DNA of 64,000 nt from Trichoplusia ni (GCF_003590095.1 NC_039478.1:17670001-17734000), one strand, 5' to 3'; shown: positions 1 through 11,199, counted from the first letter of the stretch. Notes: generated by a model from the letters alone, not told the origin. Made by a program: numbers and translations.

Positions 1-772
1 TAGTTTCAATTAACGAGCTTTGAATTATTAATATCACATTGTTAAACTGTTCTGCGATCGAATAATCTAAATAAAAACTATTGTAAGACTTTAACAAAAA
101 CTTTCATTTGAAAATCGGGACAATTATCGAAACCAATTTTCGATGCATTTTTACGTGAATTGGTTTTGTATAAAAATGTAATTGGATTTTTTCACGTATT
201 TCAATGTAAAAACAATGGCCTTTTATAATAGTACATATAACACCGCGACACTGCAGCTAAACAACAAAGAAAGCAGTGAATCTCTAATGATTCTGTCTAT
301 TTGTTTATTTGATGATTAAAAAGCAGTTCGTAACTTGAAAAAAACTGTTGATGACTTGTTGACTTTTTGAAAGAATCATAAAAAAGCGTATCAGATATCG
401 AAACTAACAATCGATCAATATTTTATTAACAGCACTATTTTTAAACCACCTCCGTTCTATAACCATTTCACAGACATGTTTATGACGGAAACATTTTAGT
501 GTCTACGTTTTATAGTTCCTACTTCAGCAACCTCATGACTATTGACTTGTAGCTATAAAACTGGAATGTTTGAGTGTTTTCAGACGGCAACGGAGGTATC
601 TGAAAGCCTATCAAAACACTTCATGGATTGCAAAATCTTAGGCGGAAACAATATTCATTTGAAATACTCACCGATTTTAATACCATCTCTGCCCTTTTTA
701 TGGGTTCCTGAAAAAGAATGTCTAATAAAAAAACGCCAGATAAGTAATAAAACTATTTTTGTTTTGTTTCAG
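1..772 (+). other. Upstream flank, probably 5' intron of the receptor gene
   Basis: This is AT-rich sequence without a convincing coding exon. Its open frames use non-ATG starts, have no recognisable motif and end within a few tens of codons. Because it ends in a good splice acceptor just before the receptor's 5'UTR, I read it as the 3' part of an intron whose first exon lies left of the window. I could not identify a promoter or a first exon here. An unspliced promoter region is the alternative reading. Confidence 0.4.
752..772 (+). promoter_or_regulatory. Splice acceptor before the receptor 5'UTR exon
   Basis: A T-rich polypyrimidine tract (tatttttgttttgtttcag) ends in AG at 771-772, a textbook insect 3' splice site. 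It lies 221 nt before the receptor ATG. It suggests that the coding exon begins at 773 and that the gene has at least one upstream non-coding exon. Confidence 0.55.
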
Positions 773-993
773 ATCTGAATCATCAATCAAGAATGATCGA
801 CCGTAAACTATCAACAATGATTTAAAATCATGTGATGCTCGAATGTCAAAACAGAAAGCAAAAATAGAATAACCGATTTAACATTATGAGACAAACTGAG
901 CTTCAGATAAAGTTAAACAAGATAAATAAGAAATATGATAACAATAGCAAACCTAAGAGGTTTATGATGACATGTTAAAAATCAAAAGAAAAT
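773..993 (+). other. Inferred 5'UTR with several upstream ORFs
   Basis: If the exon starts at 773, the leader contains at least five AUG-initiated upstream ORFs. They are 793-825 (10 codons), a start-stop at 830-835, 835-867 (10 codons), 843-872 (9 codons) and 886-978 (30 codons). The last ends 15 nt before the main ATG. The main start has A at -3, a good insect context. Such a leader would be expected to lower translation and could regulate receptor output. The uORFs are visible in the sequence; their use is inference. Confidence 0.45.
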
Positions 994-2298
994 ATGCCGA
1001 CCGAACTATGGACCACCGAGAATCCATATGAAAATGACACATTTAGCACAACCAGCGATGAATACCAAAATAATACAACGACTGACCCTATCGAGGACAA
1101 AGCGATTCAAGCAGCTTTCTGTACAGCATACACCTTAATATTCGTAGTCGGGATCTTCGGCAACGCACTAGTATGTTACGCCGTAATCAGGAACCGAGCT
1201 ATGCAAACCGTCACTAATCTCTTCATCACGAACCTCGCACTCTCAGACATCCTGCTGTGTGTGTTTGCCGTACCATTTACGCCACTTTACACTTTTCTCG
1301 GCAGATGGGTATTCGGGGGCCCTTTATGCCATATCATGCCTTATGCACAAGGATGCAGCGTCTATATTTCCACGTTAACTCTAACGTCTATAGCTATAGA
1401 TAGATTCTTCGTTATCATCTATCCCTTTAAACCTCGCATGAAAATTACGACCTGTATTTGTCTGATAGTGTTTATATGGGTGTTTTCTCTATCCGTGACC
1501 TTCCCCTATGGCTACTATATGGCCCTCCAAGACGTGTACTGCGCAGAGAAGTGGCCCTCAGACCAAATCCGAAAAGCCTTCGGTGCTGTCACCACCATCA
1601 TGCAGTTCGTAGTTCCCTTCATCGTTATGGCTTTTTGCTACACGTGTGTTAGTGTTAAATTGAATGATAGACTAAAATCCAGGCCAGGAAGTAAAAATAG
1701 TAAGAAAGAAGACGCAGAAAGAGAAAGAAAAAGAAGAACAAATAGAATGTTAATAGCAATGGTAGCCATATTTGGCTTGTCGTGGCTACCGTTGAACCTT
1801 ATAAATATAAGTAGTGATTTTTATTCGTTGGCAGAAGACTGGAGGTATTACATGGTGTTGTTTTTCGTTGCGCACTTCATCGCTATGTCTTCCACTTGTT
1901 ACAACCCGTTCCTGTACGCGTGGTTGAACGAGAACTTCAGAAAGGAGTTTATGCAGATTCTGCCGTGCTTAGGGGCGTTGGTCACTAAGCGGTCTAAGAG
2001 GAAGTTCAACCAGTCAGAACGGACAGGTATGTTTCGTTCGGAGAAAACTTGTAACGGTAACGATACCGTGCAAGAGTCCCTTTTGACTTCGACAGTTAGT
2101 AAGATACCCTCGGTTAGATATAAAATAGAGTTCAATGATAAATTAAAGGTGTATGAAGACGATGGAGCGGAGAACATAAGTCCGGACGAGAAACCCGAGG
2201 ACAACCCGAGTCCCAACGAAGACTGTGTTAATATGTACATGTTTGTAGATAAAACTGTAAATACTTCGGATAAGGAGCCTATTGTATCTGCGCTGTAG
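994..2298 (+). CDS. sNPFR: Short neuropeptide F receptor-like GPCR (sNPFR)
   Basis: This is a complete 434-residue class A neuropeptide GPCR. The N-terminus (about 1-39) is acidic and Thr/Asn-rich, with N-glycosylation sequons at Asn14, Asn26 and Asn27. The seven membrane segments lie at about 40-64, 73-97, 112-134, 152-172, 196-219, 250-271 and 286-309. Visible motifs are GN in TM1 (Asn57), LALSD in TM2 (Asp85), the Cys112-Cys183 disulfide pair, a DRF form of DRY (136-138), SWLP in TM6 (263-266) and NPFLY in TM7 (304-308). The stretches NRAMQTVTNLFITNLALSD and STLTLTSIAIDRFFVIIYPF closely match, from memory, the insect sNPF receptor rather than the NPF/NPY-type or RYamide receptors. In insects this receptor binds amidated sNPF peptides at the plasma membrane, couples to G proteins and acts in feeding, metabolism and hormone control. 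The C-tail (310-434) is long and acidic at its end. Moths carry more than one sNPFR-like paralogue, and I cannot say which this is. The coding region has no intron. Confidence 0.9.
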   Translation: MPTELWTTENPYENDTFSTTSDEYQNNTTTDPIEDKAIQAAFCTAYTLIFVVGIFGNALVCYAVIRNRAMQTVTNLFITNLALSDILLCVFAVPFTPLYTFLGRWVFGGPLCHIMPYAQGCSVYISTLTLTSIAIDRFFVIIYPFKPRMKITTCICLIVFIWVFSLSVTFPYGYYMALQDVYCAEKWPSDQIRKAFGAVTTIMQFVVPFIVMAFCYTCVSVKLNDRLKSRPGSKNSKKEDAERERKRRTNRMLIAMVAIFGLSWLPLNLINISSDFYSLAEDWRYYMVLFFVAHFIAMSSTCYNPFLYAWLNENFRKEFMQILPCLGALVTKRSKRKFNQSERTGMFRSEKTCNGNDTVQESLLTSTVSKIPSVRYKIEFNDKLKVYEDDGAENISPDEKPEDNPSPNEDCVNMYMFVDKTVNTSDKEPIVSAL

Positions 2299-2306
2299 AT
2301 ATTTTG
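2299..2306 (+). other. Start of 3'UTR ending at a splice donor
   Basis: Only 8 nt separate the stop codon from a consensus donor, TTTTG|GTAAGT, with GTAAGT at 2307-2312. A donor this close after the stop would not be expected to trigger nonsense-mediated decay. An unspliced 3'UTR is the alternative; the first AATAAA downstream is at 2714-2719. Confidence 0.45.
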
Positions 2307-2887
2307 GTAAGTTTATGACGTTGTAGTGGAAACTCCATGCTTTTGTATCGTTGTGGAAAGTAAGTTTCAGTTGCTTGAAAGTGAAGGGATAACGCTTGAG
2401 ACTTTTAAATAGCGTTGCTTTTTAACGGCTTCAGGTTTCGGAATTGGCTTTAACTCTATCTGAAGTCTATTCATGGGAAACTAGTTTGGTGTATGGATCA
2501 AACTCAACTATTATCTAAGCCTGTATCTTTTTATATTGGAAAGAACATTTTACCCAATTAGTAACAACTTTTTATTTATTAATTTTGTAACATTAAGGTG
2601 TATAAAAAGGGTATAGCCAACGCTCTGAATTATCTGTAATAATCAAGTACTTAATTGAAATTCCGAACACAATACCTACTGATAATGCCAGTATTATTAG
2701 AATTTCAAACAGTAATAAACGACTGCGAACAAAAGCTATTTTACTAACTCAAATTGTAATAATGTAATTCCATCTTTTAGTATAATTCGGATGAGAACCT
2801 ACTGAGTAATAGAATTATCTTAAAGTAATGGAACATTCCACTAAATCTAGTTAAGGGAAAGTTTATTTATGACGGTATCATCCCTAG

Positions 2888-3071
2888 TATAATATTATAT
2901 ATGCGAAAGTAACTCAGTCTGTCTGACTGTCTGTTACGCTTTCACGTCTAACCCGCTGAGCTGATTTTAATGAAATTTGGTACAGAGATAGAGTTGACCT
3001 TGAGAAAGAACATAGGATAGTTTTTATCCCAGACTTTTGAAGAGTTCTCGACGCGGGCGAAAAGCTAGTGT
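2888..3071 (-). repeat. Dispersed lepidopteran repeat (gctagt end)
   Basis: Read on the plus strand, the segment starts with gcgaaagtaactcagtctgt and contains the 'tgaaatttggtacagagata' and 'acataggatagtttttatcc' phrases. It ends in gcgggcgaaaagctagt. This layout is one I recognise from many moth and butterfly non-coding sequences. Its terminus on the minus strand (actagctttt-cgcccgc) resembles the ACTAGCTG heads at 39.2, 47.1 and 63.7 kb. It has no coding capacity, and its superfamily is uncertain (Helitron-like or a non-autonomous element). Confidence 0.55.
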
Positions 3072-5834
3072 CATATAAAACTTGGTTTACGTTCCGTAGG
3101 TACTTACTTGTGATAGTAATTATTATTTTAACAAGAATATTATTGATCACTTTCTTTATTTTTATGCATATCCTTCTAGTTATCTTTTTATCACCAGTTC
3201 CCCTGGCAGTTAGTCCTCGTATGCACATATTTTACATATATAGTCTATATTTAATTTCAAAATTCAAATTATGATTTCATCTTCGATAGAATTTTAATTA
3301 AAGTTTTGTTTTAAAAGTTAAATATTTTCAATATTCGTAGCTATTCTTATGATGGTTATATTTAAACAACTCTACTCTATTATATTTTATTGAAGACTTT
3401 TTATTTGATGATATATTAATCCACGGTTGGCCGGCCTTCAAAGATTTTTTAAATAAGTTTTATTTTTATTTATTTACTAGGTATATTTTCCCGTATATCA
3501 TGAAAAAGAAAACAAAAAATAACGCTCATGTTATACTAATATCTTTCATGAGCTTGAAATTGTATCCTCACATTATAATATCAGCTTTCAATTAGGGATT
3601 TTTACACAATGGTTACGTAAAAACTCGATACGATATTGAGGAAAGGCAATCTGTCAAAAAATAATGAATCTTCAAAAATAAATGACATTATATATATCGT
3701 TTTTTTTTACTTTTGATATACATGTAATATCGTAATTTATAAGTACAACAAAGGGCCGTTTATTACATTAAAAACATTTGATTAAATAACATAAGCTGTA
3801 CCCGTTCTTCATACATTCATACTTTGAAGTTTTAAAAGTTCTAAAAGTTTCAAAGAAGTATTTACCTATATTATTCAGTCTCCTACTGCAATAGCTAATT
3901 TAATCAGAGCTTGAATACTCAAATACTTAAACAACGATATCTAAGAATCATAAAATACTAAAATCACTACACGTATGCAACGGAAAATCAAGATTGTTAG
4001 TTATTTAAATTTACAATCAAATTGAACAGTGGTATCTAGAAAATCGCATCGTATAAATCAGCTCACTATGCGAATCGTGCACATTTAACATACATTTTAC
4101 AATTTTCCGCATCAAATCTGACATTGCATCTATTTGTGCATTCAGATGCATAAATTGTACTGATTTATGGTTGCACATTACAGAGTCTTGACATCGTTTT
4201 GACTATTTGTATAATAAATGTCGCTGTACATACATAATATATTTTGAATACTGGTTCAGTTCTGTACTGACTACAAAGAAAGCTAGCTAAAGCTAACTTT
4301 CATTTGCATGTTTCTTGATAACTTATGTAAATAATTGGTAGAATAAAAATGGTCATTGCTGGATCTCTCCACACAACTCCACTTTGAGTTAGAAATTTGT
4401 ATTCTACGGTGTTAAACAACCATGCATATGATATGTATATCGGTGTAACAAATTTTATTTAAATCTGAAATCTGAATCTAAAATCTGAGTCTTGAAGTGA
4501 TGACGAAACAGCCATATACAGATACTTTCGCATTTATAATATTAAATAGGAAGTATGAAATAGTACAGGTGAGTTTCAACACTCACGTTCCTATTTTAGA
4601 TAATACAACCCCGTTCTCTTTGCTTTTCATCTTTTAAACTCGGTCAAAGGATTCTTTATGGAAAATGACTGCCTTTGTGTTCTCGTAAAAAAATCTCAGT
4701 TTCTCATGAAAATTATTATATTCAATGCGCTCAACCAAGGAAATTGTAGCTCGGTTTTAAAACTCATTTCTCACTGGTGAACATTTTTTAAGTAAAATTT
4801 GCAAGATAAGTGTTTTGTGGAAGGCACAAGATTCGTCATCTACACTTTTTTAACAATCTTTTAAAGACTTGTTTTTTGACTGCAAAAGTCGGCGTTTGCC
4901 TGCCGGTTACACAGTCAAATATTTTTCTTCAATGGTTCAGTACAAGGTTATGTAAAAACAAACACAATTACCACACCAAACTTTGTGTAACTTTGACATT
5001 TTACAATGTTTGAATACACACGGCATGGTCAGTATAATAGTAGGAAACCCGCTGTAAAGTTTATGTCAACAAAACTTAGAAACTATAACTGTAGCATTTT
5101 ATATATGACTGTAGACAATAAACTAGGCAACTGTAGTTTTTTGTAAGATTTAAGTTATCAACACATTTCAACATACTAGTTTTTTTCTGAGCCCAAGCTG
5201 TGTAGTATGACCGATGGACTGACAAGTCAAATTGTGTCTATTTTTATATAAATAGTGTATTTTGGAACGCAATAAAGATTTGAGTTCAGAAGCCTACGGG
5301 TGCAGGTAGTTTAAACTCCTACACAAAAACAGAGAGTAACCAATTCTCCAATTAACAGTAAAGTGAACTTTTCATTTTTTTTTTCAAAAAGTAACCTAAT
5401 AAAGGTTCATCATATTTATGATGAAATCTGGCAAATCGCTTTTATGAGTACATGCTATAAACGCCAGTATAATACATGAGGCTCCTAATAGATCCCAATA
5501 AGCGATCGTAAAGGAGTTTTACCATAATCACGAACGTATCGGTAATAGCTATTTGCTTTTATGACGTCACCTTTTATGATAATACAAACAAGGGAAGAGG
5601 GAAATATATTGTGACCCATTACGCCTGATTTTGTTAAGGTAGAAACATTGCCCATATTACGATTACATTGCATTTCTTACTGAATATATTATGTGATTTT
5701 TCTCATTCTTCAAGCTGTTATTTAGTTGTTTTTTTATTTCTGCAGATTCATCCAATTCAAAGTTTTTTCGATATATAGGTAAAAGTATTTATTTACAACA
5801 ACTCGGCTGTAAGTTTTTTATCCTTTAGTCGCCC

Positions 5835-5960
5835 AAGACACTCAGATCCACGAATGTTTGTGCTCATACAAACATTCGTGGATCACACAAATGCTTATCT
5901 TCCGCGTTGTTGTACGCCTTGAACGGTGGGTTTAGCATGCTTATCTATACCACTCGACTT
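5835..5960 (-). repeat. tRNA-derived SINE fragment with perfect hairpin
   Basis: The reverse strand shares the phrases 'aagcatttgtgtgatccacgaatg' (in part) and 'aaacccacc' with the SINE copies at 20.5, 26.6 and 55.6 kb. Inside it, 5845-5861 and 5868-5884 form a perfect 17-bp inverted repeat (gatccacgaatgtttgt) with a 6-nt loop. The tRNA-like head is degraded. Confidence 0.5.
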
Positions 5961-7315
5961 TCCATGCAGAAGAAAAATATTTTTTTATTTGGTAACATGG
6001 TATTTTGATGAGTAGAAGTACATGACAGACGCCAAATGCTAAGTTAGGTTTTAGGTTTGCCGTTTAAGTATAAATGCGTCCAATATCTAAAGGTCCTATG
6101 TCTATATTCTTGTTAGTTTTAACAACAAAATAATAAATTCTGTTCCAGTAAAAGAATAACAAAACACTAAAAGCCGACGTCATTAATGTTCTGTACTAAC
6201 TGGCAAGACATTGACGTCATTATATATTAAGTAGGCAGCCCTTTTCTCTTGAAAATACTTAATTTACACTTAAATACTCTGACAATAAAAACTTCAAAGG
6301 ACGTACTTAACAAAATGTATTATTGTAGCTCAAGTCAAATATAAAAAAGTTTGTATAGAATTGGACTTACAACAACAGAACGAACAAAAGCGGCACGAAT
6401 AAGATTTCCCTTTTGATAGAACTCTTACAAACTCTGAGAAGACTAAAAAATCAAAGACAAAGCAAAAATGTATTAATAATATTGGAACTCTTTAATGAAT
6501 TTATGAACAAAATAGGTTCAGGAACCTCTTACAAGTATAATCTTGGTGGAATTTTGGAAGTTCCATAATATATTGACAGTTATTTGAGTCATGATCATTC
6601 TTCTTGAACAAGAAAAAACAGAGCGAACTTTGAAAGGTCAAATTATGTAGAGGGAATGTTTTAATCTAGTAATATAATAAGCACTACATTTCTAGCGCTA
6701 TTTTTAGACACCAGAGAATTTAGAAAACATAATACATAATATTTTATAACGATATAGTTTTTTTTGGGTCCTTACAATTAAAAATAACACAACAGTAGAT
6801 TAATGTTTTGTTAGACCTCTTATCTTTATCATTGTTTGATATATTTTTATCCTGGCTAAGTAAAGATTTCAAAAAGCCAGTAACAATGAACTACATTTTC
6901 TCTTATTCTATTTAACAAAGCTTTCTATAAATATAGGCTTATATAACACAGATTCGTATATACAATAGAGACATACAGTTTATTTTACGTAGGACTTTAT
7001 GGGCGACACCTGTCATTGTGCCCTCACGTATAAATCTTATTTTTACATTCAGCTTTCCATTTGTTTACATAGTTTGCTCGGGTTTACAATGTTTTGTTAC
7101 TTGCTCATAAAACATATGTACGTGTACACGTCATGTTTTAAAATGTTTGTTACACGGGAAGAATTATGACTTTTATTTCTGTTTCTAAAATTAACTATTT
7201 TTTAACATATTACAATGAGTGATGACAATCTGCTAGTCGTTACACGAGTAGATTATGTAAAATTTAACTTAATAGTCAGTTAGAGTTCATTTCGTCTCGT
7301 TTTATTCTGTATTGA

Positions 7316-7500
7316 AAATAGTGAGTTCGATTCCCACTTAACACACCAAGAAAAGTGTGAATGTATGCTATACATTTTGTACAGTGTACAGCATGATAAT
7401 TTTGTAATGTGTATGAGTTTTATTTGTGTAATTCGTAGTTTTTTAGACATCTATAAATAAGTTTATCAGTATTGTTCTTAATCAGTTTAGGATACCAGAC
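7316..7500 (+). repeat. tRNA-derived SINE copy, degraded
   Basis: It contains a B-box-like gagttcgattccc at about 7324. Downstream phrases such as 'taaataagtttatcagt' also occur in the better preserved SINE at 41.8-42.1 kb. The A-box part is decayed. It lies inside the inferred 3'UTR intron of the receptor gene. Confidence 0.5.
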
Positions 7501-8369
7501 CAGACTAGTGGTTGCTCTGTGAAAATTGTAAATATTACAATTAATTATAAAAAATCACATAGCTCCAGTAACATTCTGAGTCGACTCACCTTTACCACGA
7601 AACAAACATCTACCTCGTCTCGTACTTACGACGTAGGTACAACTCTGTAAATGTCAGGACTACTATTTTTACGTCTTATAGTCTTCTATTCTGTTTTTTT
7701 TTCGTTTTCTGATTATATTGTTACTTTTGTCCGCGCTTCTATAAATATGCTTCGTCTTAACCTGACCTTTAGAATATATTTTGTCCTTCATATTGTTTTA
7801 ATTATAATCTTTATCTTAAAAGGTCATTGCAAAGATTTTTTGTGAAGAAATGCAATTTAATTGTAGTTCTGTTGAAATTAGTCCATATTCCGATCATGGT
7901 AAAGGTTATTTTTATCCATACATATCAGAATGACAGTGTAAATATATTTTCTACCTCTGTATAGAAGACTGCTTACTCATACTATCTCAAGTACAGAGTA
8001 GTAATCACTTACTCCCTAAATATTTTATGATATATCATGTCGTGTTTTTTCCTTATTACTTATTCAATAAGGTTGAAATTGGCATGAGACTGATGGTTTT
8101 ATTTTGCTTATCTCACCGTAAATAATGACCATTTTTTTCGTACTTGTAACTGGCCAGTAGTAGGACTGACAGTTGACAATTTAAAGACGTCACTAGTTAA
8201 AAGAAAAGTTCATACCCATACATTTAAAGTTTTCTATTCGTATTTTGTATGTATGCGTCGTATATTAGTCTGGGTCATCTAGGGCTAATTTAAATAAATT
8301 ATAAATGTACTTTTTTGTGGGGAAAAAAAATAATTCCTTAGTTTTAATTGTATTTTCCATCTGTTTCAG

Positions 8370-9140
8370 GTAACACGTTGCAGTAACAATTTTCAAGAAA
8401 TTAATACTATCCGTAGCGGTTTCAAAGTTCCATCAAAAAGCATTTCTTAATATTATACATATTTATTTATCGTCTCATAATTTTAATATTTCTACTTATT
8501 TATAAATGAAAGTTTGTTTGTTTCGTTTTACCTTTATTAGTATGTAAAATGAGTTTGTGGCTGTAAATTTATTCTTATTCTTCTGTATTGTTATTTTCAA
8601 AAACGTATGATTGTATGATAAATAGATGAAGTAAATATTTTTTAAATGACTGTGATTTCTGTAGCATTTTCATTAAACAATGTAAATTGCATACGATACA
8701 AAATAACCTAGTTATTATCTACTTTTATTATTGTTGCGAATGTTAGATAAAATTCAAGTAAAAATACGAACGAATGTAAAAAAATATAGTTATTTAATAT
8801 TAATAGTACTATAAAGATAATTGTAAATAGTTGGTAAGACCATTGTACAGTGTAGCAACGGTAGTGTAAATATTTTGTGTTCATAAGAATAAAAGTATTT
8901 ACGTCAATTATGTAGTTCGATAATGAACTTTGAGCCCATTGACGAAGGTACTTTTTTCTATAAATGTATAGTCGTTAGATAGTACGTTTGAATAGCACTG
9001 TGTTACGGTAAAACTATTTTTGTAATGTAAAGAATAAAAGTGTATATAAAATTTAATGCCTTGTAATTCATGTCAATGGATGGAAAACGTGCAATTCGCT
9101 GTCGTTATAAATAAACTGTACCAAAGTCATACAAATAAAT
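8370..9140 (+). other. Inferred terminal 3'UTR exon of the receptor gene
   Basis: The region follows a strong splice acceptor. It is AT-rich with no repeats that I recognise, and has clustered AATAAA hexamers at 8888-8893, 9033-9038, 9110-9115 and 9134-9139. It contains several TGTAAATA-type (Pumilio-like) and ATTTA motifs, typical of long regulated 3'UTRs. The exact cleavage site is unknown. There is no direct evidence that this piece is joined to the coding exon, and it could belong to another transcript. Confidence 0.35.
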
Positions 9141-9470
9141 TCATTTACAATTACCCACTTTATAGGAAACTGATAGAGTTAAAATAAACGAATAAGAAAT
9201 GAAGCTTTGTTCGTTAACGTCAACGGAAATAATAAAATTACTCTAATCAATATTCAGAGAGAAAAATGAATTAAAAAACGATATCAGTAGCATTGCATAA
9301 TTATTAACAAGTACTTGCGCAACTTTGACTTTTATATTAGGTCAAAATCAATTTTCATATTTTTGTATGGTGTCTCAACAGAACGAAGTTTTATCTTGCA
9401 AATTCTTTTAAATCTTAATCGATATCACAATTAAAATACAAACTAGGTCTTAAAGTATCAGTCTTAAGGG
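9141..9470. other. AT-rich intergenic sequence, nothing recognised
   Basis: I see no coding exon, RNA gene or named repeat. This is probably the start of the region downstream of the receptor gene. Confidence 0.5.
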
Positions 9471-9527
9471 GATGGAAGCGTAACAATACAAGACACGGCG
9501 TAGAGCGACATCTAGCTTCCACACCCG
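9471..9527. repeat. Small palindromic repeat, copy 1
   Basis: It starts gatggaagcgtaac, ends gacatctagcttccaca and contains cggcgtagagcg near its centre. The two ends are imperfect inverted repeats of the GTGGAAGCG / CGCTTCCAC type. The same pattern recurs at about 26.2, 33.2, 43.0, 50.1, 57.05 and 58.9 kb. It has no coding capacity. Confidence 0.55.
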
Positions 9528-9971
9528 CAACAATATTACTTTAAAACATGGCTTCCAAGGAAATTACAAACTTTCAAAATATTTAATGGTATTAAATGTG
9601 GAGCTGAAAAAACTGTCTTCTAAGAGAGATCCCACACCGGCAGACTTCGGAAGGAAGGACAGCAGCATGGTATGTATTTCACTTATGTGGTAAGTAGTAC
9701 CTAAACTCTTCAGGAAATGAGACATTATAATAAAACATAATAACGAAGACTCTGCACACAAACCAGTTGAATACCTTCACTTAAAAATGGAACACTCTGT
9801 ACGTGACGGTCTTCGGAAAGTGGAATTCGCCACTCGGCACTTTTCGGCTCTCGTCGGATGGCAAATGGCAACCATGTTGACACTTCACGCCAATGAGAGC
9901 CCCACTTAAACTGTCGAGCCAAGCCGTTTTCGATTGTCAAATGGATGGGGCTTTTAATAAGAGAATTATGA
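9528..9971. other. Intergenic sequence, locally GC-richer
   Basis: The part at about 9800-9920 is less AT-rich than its surroundings. I found no recognisable protein motif and no splice-bounded exon. It immediately precedes the fold-back element. Confidence 0.35.
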
Positions 9972-11199
9972 AGCTAGAAATTCTGGCTACTTCCCATCTG
10001 GTAAACTTCCCATTTCGTAAACCTCAAACTGTACCTACTAAAAAGTTGCGTTTGGTAAACATTATACATTTCATACATTTAATCCCATTTGGTAAACTTT
10101 GTTAGTATTGTTATTTTTGTACGGTACAGTCAGTGTCAAATTAGTATTAAATTAGAGATGTATATATTTTTAAATGCTTCAGTCTTGAGATAGTATCTCG
10201 ACCATCAAAAAGAATGGCTGATCAAGAAGAAGTAAAAAAAACGTATTAAAGTCTGTAAAAATACCACGATGCTACTAAAAATACCACGTGCTTTTCCCGC
10301 AAAAGAAGCACCGAGCGGGAATATCATTGGAAAATTGTTTGAACGAATTATCAAGAATTGCTTGTATCACTTTATAATTTATTTATTGATTTTTAACTTT
10401 GTAGTGTAGGTAGTAAATTTTTTATGTTAATATTCCAAATCTGTGATTATATTTTATAGTTGATTTTGTGTGTAATTTTTAATGTTAATGTACCAAATCT
10501 GTGATTATGATTTGTTTTTATATTTAAAAGTTGATTTTGCATGTATTTTTTATTTTATTGTACCAAATCTGTGATTATTATTGTTTTTATATTTTATAGT
10601 TGGTTTAGTATGTAATTTTTTTACGTTAACGTACCAAATCAGTGACTGTTTATTTTTATATTTTATAAGTAGTTGATTTCGTATGTATTTTTTTATGTTA
10701 ATGTACATTAACATAAAAAGATAGTACCAAATCTGTGATTATTGTTTTTTTATATAAGTTGATTTCGCATCTAGATTGACTTATGTTATTAAAAAAATAA
10801 AACTTGTCATCGAAATAGTCAAATAGAACTGTGATTTTTCTTAAATTTTTTGAAAGTTATTTGTACACCCCACTTTTTATTTCTGTTTTTAAATATCAAT
10901 ATGTGTAAATGGCATACGTACACATAATCCGACTATTGTACCTGTGATTAAAAATATTTAACAAAATAAATGACAATGTTATCATTAGTTTCGTTTTTCT
11001 TTTTTTACTTGACTGTACCCATTTCATCTGAAAGTTTACCAAATGGGATATAACACAAAAAATTATTGAAATGTTTTCGAAATGGGACTAAATGTATGAA
11101 ATGTATAATGTTTACCAAACGCAACTTTTTAGTAGGTACAGTTTGAGGTTTACGAAATGGGAAGTTTACCAGATGGGAAGTAGCCGAAATTCTAACTGG
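9972..11199. mobile_element. Fold-back DNA element with long inverted ends
   Basis: The left arm (about 9975-10101) and right arm (about 11027-11198) are inverted copies of each other. Both carry ctacttcccatctggtaaac, the 'cgtaaacctcaaactgtacc' segment and 'gcgtttggtaaacattatac' when read from the outer end. The right arm has about 40 extra bases. Inside each arm a short unit of the form CCCATnTGGTAAAC is repeated three to four times. The interior has no transposase: the one ATG frame with plausible context (10214) stops after 11 codons. It also contains an AT-rich tandem array. It looks like a non-autonomous fold-back or long-TIR element; the superfamily is not determined and I saw no clear target-site duplication. 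Confidence 0.65.
10405..10780 (+). repeat. Degenerate AT-rich tandem array inside the fold-back element
   Basis: The phrase CCAAATCTGTGATTAT recurs at about 10435, 10493, 10563, 10634 (variant) and 10727. Each copy is preceded by a version of ttgattttgtatgtaatttt and 'ttatgttaatgta'. Spacing runs from 58 to 93 bp. The last unit is longer because it holds a small palindrome (ttatgttaatgtacattaacataa, in part). Confidence 0.65.

Larger units (their letters stand above)
2307..8369 (+). other. Inferred 6-kb intron in the 3'UTR
   Basis: The stretch is bounded by GTAAGT at 2307 and by a pyrimidine-rich acceptor ending attttccatctgtttcag at 8369. It is AT-rich, has no plausible coding exon on either strand, and holds SINE and other repeat insertions (listed separately). 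Other, weaker acceptors exist, for example near 3178 and 3480, so the true 3' splice site could differ. The inference rests on splice consensus only. Confidence 0.35.

Noticed and set aside
1899..2240. 113-codon antisense open frame in the receptor gene
   Set aside because: It is a shadow of the coding strand with no independent motif.
994..2298. Receptor as a processed retrocopy
   Set aside because: There is no poly(A) tail or target duplication near the gene. A good acceptor before and a good donor after the coding exon favour a native gene.
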